This document shows, in pieces, positions 55,653 to 64,000 of a stretch of DNA of 64,000 nt. Source of the DNA: Elysia crispata (lineage: Eukaryota > Mollusca > Gastropoda > Plakobranchidae); assembly GCA_033675545.1 (NCBI GenBank), contig JAWDGP010003760.1, forward strand, positions 743,501 to 807,500. The letters are read 5' to 3'. Within the stretch, counting starts at the first letter, position 1. Each line of letters begins with the position of its first letter. The notes beneath the pieces are model-generated. The model did no database searches. It was given only the letters and a program-made list of their open reading frames with translations, and was not told where the DNA came from. The position numbers were made by a program, and so were the translations under genes.

Positions 55653-58219
55653 TTCAACTACTTCTGCTGCTTTAGCTGTTGTTCCTGCTGCTACTGACAT
55701 ATAACAATCAGAATTACTAAAACTACTGCCATTGGATCTCATCGTTAACTTAAAATCATATTCGCATCCTTCATCGATTTTTCATGATAAACAAGTGGTA
55801 TAAACTAAAATCAAAGACCTCGTTTGTATTAAACATCGAACTCCAAAAAGATGAACACCGTAGAGAACGAAAAAGCAATGCACATAATGATGTGCCAATA
55901 AGAAGCAGAGTCAACCCGCAGTATAGATGCTAAAGTATCGATACCCTAACGGGTATCTATTGAAAAAGTCATAGACATCGATTATGCGTTCAATTTCCCT
56001 TCCTTCCAGCCCCATCTCTAAAAAGAAGAGGAAAGAAAGAAAAAAGAAAAAAATATATTTGGCGCGGTGAACTTGATTAGTAATAATTCTAGAAAAAAAA
56101 TCTTTTTTCCACTGTTCTTAGCAATAATTTGGTCCGAAACGATGCAAACAAAAAGGAAAGAAAGGACAAAATCATTATGCAACTTGAGTTCTGAAATCAA
56201 TAGTACCTGATGTCTAACGGTTGACAATGGCGTCATAAAGAATGGTCATGGATGAGTGGAGAGCAATTACATGGCGCATTCGCCACCACTTAGTTGGCTG
56301 TTTTATTTGTTTGCTACGCCCTGATGCACGCTGGGAAAAGGAGCATGGCAACCAGACCCTTTCACGACAAAGAGATAAACTGAATGTGAAATCTGTGTAC
56401 TTTCATCGCTTGCGGAAAAAAATCACTTACAAATCGAAAGAAACAAAAAGGTAAAAAAAAAAAAAAAACCAAAGGAGGTCAATGGCTCATGATGCTTTTA
56501 TGTTATGCGCGCCAGGTTCTGAGTCATGTTCCCTCGTGCTACGATGGGTGATAACATGATAGATAAAAACAAGGAACGCTTTCTCCGTGAGTTGTGCTTG
56601 TTTAATAGCATTCGGATTGCTGTTTGAACGTTGTCGTCCAATGAAATAGATGGTTAATTACATGAAAATATGTTTCACATTAATTTCATGGTTGTCACTG
56701 TTATTTTTAAAAATACATGGTATTTAGCAAAAGCAAAAACTACAAGGAAATAAGGTTCACCAGATGCTCAGAGATAGAGGCATGGAGCTATTAATAAGGA
56801 GATCCAAAGTACAATGATTTGTCAACGTCATTTGGTGATGGCGTCGAATCCTGTCTAATACCATGATTGACGCTAACCGTCGACCTTTTGAAAGATGCAT
56901 CCTAAAAGAAGACCAAGGAAACGAAGAACACATAGTTTGCTTTATATATTAATAACTGTGCGTGTGTGTATATACATTATATATATATATACATTTATTT
57001 TTATATGTAATATGTGTTTATGAAATAACACAGTAAAGGAAAAGCTTGGCATTAATATAGTATTTTTAAATAATAATTAATTTAGGCCTATCTAGTGCAT
57101 GTAAATCCACGACTTTAAGGTTTCGTGCTTAGTGTTCCCGATTACATGTTGATTATTTCTGTTTCCTTACTTTCCAAAAACAATTTTCCCCAATAAATAA
57201 TAATAAGCAACAAATGTTTAACTTTAGTATGTATTTCACAAATCAATCTTAGATTAAATCACCAGTTATATAACCGTACATTTTTGTTGACTTTTTTCAT
57301 TTCCAGAAGAGGCAGCTTCAAGATAACTAAATGAATTTCGTGGAAACAAATTAGTTATCATCATTTCCATACTCAGAAGCATCTTTTTAAGGCGTTCCTT
57401 TATTAAAGCGGGAGGAGTCAAAACATTTAGAGGAAGGTGTATAGGAATCCTGCTATTTCATGGGTGAACTGTAATAAGGTGTCAATAATGTTTATTGTGG
57501 ACTTACACGATGCTGTCCTACCATGGTAAATTTCCCTCTCCAATGGCATTGCAATGATTTTTTTCTAAACCCTGAGGCAAGTTGGTCAAACAAGGGTGTG
57601 AGTTAAAGAAATGAGGACAAAAATGCAGTTCGTTTATTTTTACCAAACACTAAGGGCAATAAGAATAAGAATGTGACAGTCACACAATGAGAGAGACTTT
57701 AAAACAACGGAAAGACTATAGTATAAGTATCTATGTCAGTTTGAATAACTATAACTAAATTGACCAACCAGGAGGCGAATGTGAATATATGCCGCATATG
57801 AAACTTATTAGTTTAATTTTCCCTCATTATTTTTCTCTCGAGTTCTGAGAGGCGACTGAGTCCATTGGTATGGCTCATTCAGAGACGCAAATTTCGATTG
57901 GTCAAGAACCAGACTGATAAATAAACGAGTCCAATACCAGACGGTGAAAAAAAAAAATTTTGTATAAAACCGCTCACTCAAACACCCAATTGTGCGAAGT
58001 TCAGAGATTTATATGAAAATGATCAAAATAATTTATTATTTCAAGCCCTTGACGACATGAAAGATTGGGTCGTGTGGAGGGTTTCTGAACCATTGTCTCA
58101 CTGCATCGCTTCCAAGGGTTGTTTACATAACATGGCTAAATAGGTTTTAAAAGCAATGGTATTGTTTGTCTAAGAAGGTTAGAAACCTCTGAGATATTTG
58201 AGAGAAACAGAGAGAGACA

Positions 58220-58225
<6 letters not shown>
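55653..58225. other. Unique AT-rich interval
   Basis: No gene recognised. It has a short (TA)n at 56,979-56,990, poly-A at 56,452-56,468, and slightly G+C-richer patches at 56,240-56,400. Short frames have no signature. Confidence 0.5.

Positions 58226-58262
<37 letters not shown>
58226..58262. repeat. (GA)n microsatellite
   Basis: About 18 GA units at the left of a purine-rich halo that runs to about 58,510. Confidence 0.9.
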
Positions 58263-58264
<2 letters not shown>

Positions 58265-58510
58265 GGAGAGGGTGCCAAAAAAGGAGTCAGTGGAGATGTC
58301 ATACTGACAGAGAGAGACATGCATGCATACTGGCAGAACTGATAGGCCCTCATAAACAGATAGACAGGCGCATAGATCTTGATACATACACACAAACACA
58401 CAGAACTAATGAGAGAAAAGGAAAAGACAGAAACAGAGAGATAGAGAAAGGAGGAAGATGCAAGGAGAGAAATGGAGAAATCGTTGGAGAGGCAGAGAGA
58501 AACGAATAGC

Positions 58511-59070
58511 CCTAAGACTTCGGCAACAATAAAGATCAGCTCAAATGATAAAGACACACTGATAAAGAAACCTATCAAGTCGTTGAGGTAGTTTCAATAT
58601 TACACAAAGGCTGAAACTTGAAATTAAGGTTCAGAAAAAAATTAATTGAATTTCAGGAGTCATTGTTATCCCGACATTGTATCCGAAGCAGAGTTCTTAG
58701 ATATCATAACAACAGAGCTCCCTCTAAATTCAAAATTAATTTTGAGTTAGCGTTTGTATTGAGCTTTGCTATGAATGTGATTTATTGATTGCTTGTTTAA
58801 TGGATTGGTCGATGATATATGCACCACGCTAAATTAAATAAAAAAATCATGGTTTTTGTAAGGAAAACTACGGTTATAAATATATAGCCTGTAGATTCAT
58901 CGGAAAGACAAGGCTTATCTTTTCATAATAATTAGTCTACATGTTAAGTGACTCCAAATCTAGCAACAGACGTTAAGCAAGAAAACATCCTAGGAAACTC
59001 AGAGGTAAGCAGAGAAACTGATATGAGTGGTCTGCAAAAGATAGAGAAATTCAAGTGATAAAATATGAGA
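58511..59070. other. AT-rich unique sequence
   Basis: No feature seen. Confidence 0.5.
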
Positions 59071-59094
59071 GGAGAGAAAGAGAGAGAGAGAGAG

Positions 59095-59172
<78 letters not shown>
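59071..59172. repeat. (GA)n microsatellite
   Basis: About 48 GA units with two AAAG interruptions at the left, followed by a purine-rich halo to about 59,420. Confidence 0.93.
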
Positions 59173-59177
<5 letters not shown>

Positions 59178-59622
59178 GAAAGAGGGAGGCTAAGTCAGTA
59201 AGGCAGAGAAAGATAGAGAAAATGATAAAAGTTAGTCAGAAAGGAGGAGTATATATGAGATAGAGGTGAGAGTAGGAAAGGCAGAAAGAGAAACAGAAAT
59301 TAAATAGTCGGAAAGAGAAATGAAAAAAGGGAAAATTGATGAACGGGGGGGGAGAGTAAAAAGAATAAAATGAGAAGTGGAAGCGAGGGTGATACAGAGA
59401 GGGAGAGGTCTGGGAAAGAGGCACCGCAGCTAATCTCTACACTCAAACATATAAGACAAGGGAAAGAAACCAAGAAGCATCGTCAGACATCTTATTGAGT
59501 TATGCGAATATCGATCTTAAGAAAACACAAGGAGGCAAAGGGCTACGGCACAGTGTGAACAGGTTGGTGATGGACCCTTCTCCATCTCAGCCCCGATGAG
59601 CCTCGGTTGCGCCAACTGCTAG

Positions 59623-59646
59623 TCTGTCTGTCTGTCTGTCTGTCTG
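59623..59646. repeat. (GTCT)n microsatellite
   Basis: Six GTCT units leading into a pyrimidine-rich stretch. Confidence 0.85.
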
Positions 59647-59808
59647 CTTGTTTGTCTATTTGTCTCTCTGTACTTCTCTATTTTTTTATGTCCGTTTCTT
59701 TCTTTCTCTCTCTAGTCTGCGTCCATTTATCTCTACCATTGCCGCTGCCTGAATTTTTTTTTTCAAATAATAATTTTTATCTTCCTCCTTTACTCTTTTT
59801 TTCTCTGA

Positions 59809-59826
59809 CTCACACACACATATATG

Positions 59827-59878
<52 letters not shown>
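59809..59878. repeat. (CA)n-(TA)n compound microsatellite
   Basis: A short CA block (59,811-59,820), an ATGTATA transition, and about 22 TA units (59,835-59,878). Confidence 0.9.
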
Positions 59879-59882
<4 letters not shown>

Positions 59883-60505
59883 TGTAATTTCTAACTAGAT
59901 TTTTCAATCTTTTTTTTTTCTTCTTTTTTTTTCTCACCACATATTTTTACGGCCCGCCCCGCATTATTATTCTTTACCTCTCGCACAGCAATAGTGAAAT
60001 TCGCGTATCTCACTTCCTCAAATCTCCACCCAGCCTTTTGAAAGTTGTTTTTCAGCCCCTCGTCTCTTTCTTTACAATGCTTTTATCTAATCCAAATTAA
60101 ACATTTGCCTGTTTAGTCTAACGGAATATTTGATTGCCTTGAACTCGAGCTTATCTTTTCGATGCTCCAAGAATATCTTTTTCATGCTTCACATTTGTTT
60201 CTCTCTTAAGTGCTCACGACTTGTTCGCCTCAAGGTCGAAACATTAATCCAACTGTTATATGTATATATGTCTCCTCTGTCAACACTTTTATCTTTTAGA
60301 CATACTGCAACTTTAATTCCTGCCACGCTACATGTATGTATCACAATCTCAACTGATGGAGAGCGATACCCTGACATTTCCCTAATGAGAACAAAGCACT
60401 TAACAAAGTCATCTTTCATTTTCAGCCTTTTTAATGCATTATTAAAATGCTGATAACCACTGGGTAGGTATTTATGTTAAAGTTTTGCTCAAGACTCATT
60501 TCTGC
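59879..60505. other. Unique non-coding sequence
   Basis: No gene recognised. Overlapping frames on both strands at 60,130-60,453 have no domain. Confidence 0.45.
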
Positions 60506-60640
60506 ACGTTTTTCCTCTCTCCCTCTCACTATTTCTCTCTCTCTTTCTTTCTCTCTATCTCTCTTCCTCTCTCTTTCTCTGTCTCACTTCCTCTCTCTTT
60601 CTCTCTCTTTCTTTCTCTCTCTTTCTCTCTTTCTCTCCAG
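60506..60640. repeat. Degenerate pyrimidine tract
   Basis: CTCT and TTTC words with few purines; a decayed CT array. Confidence 0.7.
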
Positions 60641-61362
60641 CTAATCGTTCGTATTCACGATTAATTTTTTCGCAGAAACCAAATCCCACACCACCCTGAA
60701 GAATAGAAAAATCGCCATTTTAAAATGCTAAAGGGGTTTGAAAAAGAGACAGAATAATATGTCTAGACATCTCTAATTGGAAACAGGATCTTACTGGATA
60801 GCATGAATATCAATGCTCCCTGGAGGTATTTTACTTCGCACGGAAAACATCAAATTCTTGGGAGATCTCCACATCTTTAAGTCATGAGACACGTTCTCTA
60901 AAAAGATAGCACACAAAAGAAGACTCCACAGGAACATTTAACAGAAAAAAAAATCGAAAAAAATCTCCGGTTGTGTTTTGTCTTCCTTTCGACTCCAAAT
61001 ATAAACAGGCATGCTTAGTCCCTTAGAGTGTTGAATGCAACATACGACCAGTTTGAGCCACGACTAATTGTTCGGAATTGTATTTTGTCGATCTGGGTTT
61101 AGTATTGAAGCTTGTGTAACTAAGCATTTAAAAAAATATTGAATCAACGATGCAAGGAGAGTGGTGTAGCGTGAAATAAGAAGATTTTCAGATAAAAATT
61201 TGAAAACATTTTATGTTAGAAAGAGGTTTAAAAAAAAAAAAACCATAGAGAGGCCGAAAGAGAAAAGGGGCAGAATTAAGGTGGGAAGAGAATGTGTGCA
61301 TAGACAGAAAGTGATATAAACTGACACAACGAAATACCTGACTGAAAAGATACTGCGTTGAG

Positions 61363-61368
<6 letters not shown>
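60641..61368. other. AT-rich unique sequence
   Basis: No feature seen except A-rich runs. Confidence 0.5.
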
Positions 61369-61422
<54 letters not shown>

Positions 61423-61461
61423 ATAGATAGATAGATAGATAGTTAGACACACACACACACA
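61369..61461. repeat. (GA)n-(GATA)n-(CA)n compound array
   Basis: 25 GA units (61,369-61,419), five or six GATA units (61,420-61,442), and seven CA units (61,447-61,461). Confidence 0.92.
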
Positions 61462-61619
61462 TAAAGAACCTACAGAGAGATAAAGTAAAAGAGGAGATAC
61501 GCAGATAGAAAGATAAAGAAAGAAATTAAGAAATATAGAGAAAGAGAGAAGGACTCTGGGGAGAGGTAAGTTAGAGGAAAAGATTAAAAAAAAATGTAGC
61601 GTCAGAGAAGTACCAAACA

Positions 61620-61657
61620 CAGGAAAAGGAGAAAGAGGGAAAAGAAGAAAGAGAGAA

Positions 61658-61713
<56 letters not shown>

Positions 61714-61732
61714 GAGGAGGAGGAGGAAGAAC
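61620..61732. repeat. Imperfect (GA)n and (GGA)n purine array
   Basis: Interrupted GA blocks ending in five GGA units. Confidence 0.88.
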
Positions 61733-61839
61733 TAAATTACGGTATGATAGGTTGTTATTTTTTTTAAATGCTTAAAATAGAAAATATTTCCCAACATTTT
61801 ATAATCAACCACTAAAAGCCTACCTTTACAACTCGCAGG

Positions 61840-62035
61840 ATAGCTCCCTGTAGCGCACCGACAAAATCTTCCTCTTCCTCTGACTCTGACTTTCAACATG
61901 TGCTGGATTTGCTTTTGAGTTCGATGTAGAGATATGTATACTTTCCCTAAGAACTTAGGCTGTAGTTGGCTCGATCCAGATTTGAATTTCTGATCTGCTG
62001 GTTCGCCAGCCGGGTGTCTACCATAACGCTCCAAA
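61840..62035 (-). repeat. tRNA-derived SINE
   Basis: On the minus strand the head (62,033-61,970) shows TGGTAGACACCCGG (complement of 62,010-62,023), a pairable GGCTG-loop-CAGC anticodon-like arm, and GAAATTCAAATCTGG (complement of 61,976-61,990) as B box. The body appears to continue to about 61,840 with AGTCAGAGTCAGAGG. It is the most cloverleaf-like of the tRNA-derived relics here; the right end of the body is uncertain. Confidence 0.5.
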
Positions 62036-62945
62036 GAAGAGGTGTTCCTGTTGGTCAACTTTGAGTAAAATACAGGGTAGTTTCAGGATCTGATCAGGAA
62101 TCTAGAAAATAACCCTATGACCGCAGATATCTCGTACAACCAATCATGCATTCCGCACACAATTCACACTTATAAACTAAGCTAATAAAAGTTGAAACGT
62201 TTATTGGTTCATTTCGCAATCGGCGGGTCCAATTTTAAAATAAATAAAGATTTAAGTTGTGCCTGTAACGGAATCTGTTACAAGTTTAAACTTCGAACTT
62301 GGAAAAAAAACTTTTCACCGTGGACGTTTGCTGCTGTTTTAAAACTGATACTTAGCCCCAATAAAGTCTCTTCAGAATTTCACAATCATAATATTAGATT
62401 TGAAAAAAAAAAAGGGGGGGGGGGAGGATGTTCCATTTATATTTTAGGCTGAAATTTAGTTTAATTGTTTTGCTTTGTTTGTTTCTTTGTTTGCTTGTTT
62501 TTGTTTTGTTTCTATCAAGACCACTACAGTTTAATATAGAGTAAGTCTTTACAAATGGATGGGCCGATTTTTGTGGTGATTAAAGTCATTATGGTCGCAG
62601 AGTTTGACGACAGTTGGAAGCTTGCACATTGGGCCGGTGGTCTTGAGAGAAATAATCCTATTCCAAGCCTGATTAAGCAACCCTCACACCGAGTAAAAAC
62701 CTTCCAAGCACTCACTCTCTCACTTACTTTTCTTCTATTTGCTCTAGTTTACATCTACTCAGTGTCGCAGCTGTCAGTATTTACGACTTTCTTCTAGCAA
62801 GGACAGGCAGCCAAATCAAATTTCCACTGATTAATTTTTTTCGAAAACTTCTTTATTTTTTTATTATTATTATTTAAGGACGTTTTAAGTGAAAAAGAGA
62901 AAATAAATTTCTAAAAGCAATTTGTAATTATGTCAATTATATGTA
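62036..62945. other. Unique AT-rich sequence
   Basis: No gene recognised. A G11 run lies at 62,414-62,424 after a poly-A run. The + frame at 62,555-62,797 (80 codons) has a hydrophobic tail but no signature. Confidence 0.45.
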
Positions 62946-63115
62946 AATAGATAGATAAATAGATATTGGATGGATAGATAGATAGATAGATAGATCAGCT
63001 GATAGGTAGATGAATTTTGAAAAATATAGATAAAAATTATATGCATAATTATATAATTATATATATGAAAAGATAATTATATAGATAGATATATAGATAG
63101 AAAGATAAATAGGTC
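62946..63115. repeat. Degenerate (GATA)n tract
   Basis: A cleaner block of GATA units at 62,974-62,994 within about 170 bp of GATA/AGAT/ATAT words. Confidence 0.85.
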
Positions 63116-64000
63116 AATAGAAATATCTATAGCCTGATACATATATGTATTGGCAACGTTTGATACTTTGTTTGCTCCTCTACCATTATGACTCGGTTAC
63201 AAATACATCACTTTTAAATTTAGATCAAAGATGATTTATTTCCTCAGCCTCACTTTTTTTTTTTAAGACAAGATAAATTCAATTTTTTTCGCGAGTGCTT
63301 TAATTACTTAGATTTTAGAAAGCCTCAGATCTATCCGTTTTCTTTGCGTGAGTAGAAACATCTTGAACGTGGCTTAGCAAATAAGTTCAAAGGAGGATTA
63401 TACTTTTGTAGCTTTCTTCAAAGATCTCGTATTGAAGTTAATAGGTCTCTTCTTCAATTCACTGATTTTCTCTGCAGTGCCTTTCTAAAGTATGTTTTGT
63501 TAGCGCAAAAGGAAGATGTAACTCTGCTGCAATAATTATTAGTTCAATGAGAAGAACCACTTTTTTTCACATAATGAGTTTAAATGTTTACTCCTTTGGC
63601 ATATTTTGTACTGACACACCTCTTCACTTTAATTTGTCCAGTTGTTTTGCTTACTTTTGCTCCTTCTGTTCACTTTTGTCTTCTATCATTCTTTATTCTT
63701 ACTTTTCTTTCGATTTATCTCTTTTTGTTGCAATCAGATGCGTGCACAATTTGATGTTCTTGAAAGCCTCTTTGTACTTGCTCCTAAGAAAAGAAAAATC
63801 ACCCTTCGTCCTATTACAATTATCACAGTAAAAAAAAAGACTCATACTGAGAGCTTCAAATATTTCGTGGATCGTAAAAAGATTATATAATTTAGGAGTT
63901 GGGTAATTAGTCACCTTTCAAACATACGTGGAGGTTTCTTGTAAACGTATATTTAGATTACAAGAAGAAATGCATTTCTTGAAATGATAAATATTTCAAT
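63116..64000. other. AT-rich sequence to the window end
   Basis: No feature recognised. The + frames at 63,547-63,831 and 63,642-63,890 are Phe/Ser/Leu-rich and overlap in different frames, as expected of pyrimidine-biased non-coding DNA. Confidence 0.45.

Noticed and set aside
62555-62797. 80-codon + frame with a hydrophobic C-terminal stretch
   Set aside because: The hydrophobic part comes from pyrimidine-rich DNA; no homology or start context supports a membrane protein.

Overview
This window looks like non-coding nuclear DNA from an animal. It is AT-rich with long homopolymer A and T runs. Simple-sequence arrays recur every 1-3 kb, tRNA-like short-repeat heads are scattered through it, and no reading frame longer than about 60 codons outside the arrays carries a recognisable protein domain. 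The mix of (GA)n/(CT)n, (TAG)n/(CTA)n, (AAT)n and GATA arrays with Penelope-like terminal motifs fits a lophotrochozoan such as a mollusc, probably a gastropod. That placement is inference from repeat style, since no diagnostic gene is present.

Layout. 1-4,900: array-poor, T-rich, with a striking cluster of alternating TGACA/TGTCA words at 2.43 kb. 4.9-19 kb: repeated GA/CT arrays, one copy of a 45-bp dispersed motif (10,550-10,594), several tRNA-like repeat heads, and a locally duplicated 68-bp segment flanking an AAG array (18.5-18.8 kb). 19-22.9 kb and 23.5-24.1 kb: array-free, unusually G+C-rich islands that look like candidate regulatory DNA. 22.9-40.2 kb: the main triplet-repeat zone, with six TAG/CTA arrays, a 563-bp four-part compound array at 29.4 kb, and a seemingly perfect 82-copy TAG array at 38.3 kb directly abutting the second copy of the dispersed motif. 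40.9-46.1 kb: long polypyrimidine and polypurine domains. 46.1-51.2 kb: quiet, with two tRNA-like heads 150 bp apart. 51.2-55.7 kb: compound TAG/AAT/AAC and CTA/TTC arrays, a 27-bp minisatellite and facing GA/CT arrays. 55.7-64 kb: mostly unique AT-rich sequence, more GA arrays and a good minus-strand tRNA-like repeat at 62.0 kb.

I support no protein-coding gene. Nearly all long open frames are translations of microsatellites (Ser-Leu, Arg-Glu, or poly-Thr, poly-Val, poly-Asn and similar). The listed arrays sum, by my hand tally, to roughly 8% of the window. The most interesting items are: the two 42/45-identical copies of a motif containing a hammerhead-ribozyme-like core (CTGAYGA, 12 nt, GAA) of the sort known from Penelope-like retroelements, plus a weaker third site at 27.98 kb; the TGACA/TGTCA cluster; and the G+C-rich islands in a gene desert, which could be conserved enhancers of a developmental gene outside the window. 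All array boundaries were read by eye and may be off by a few bases.
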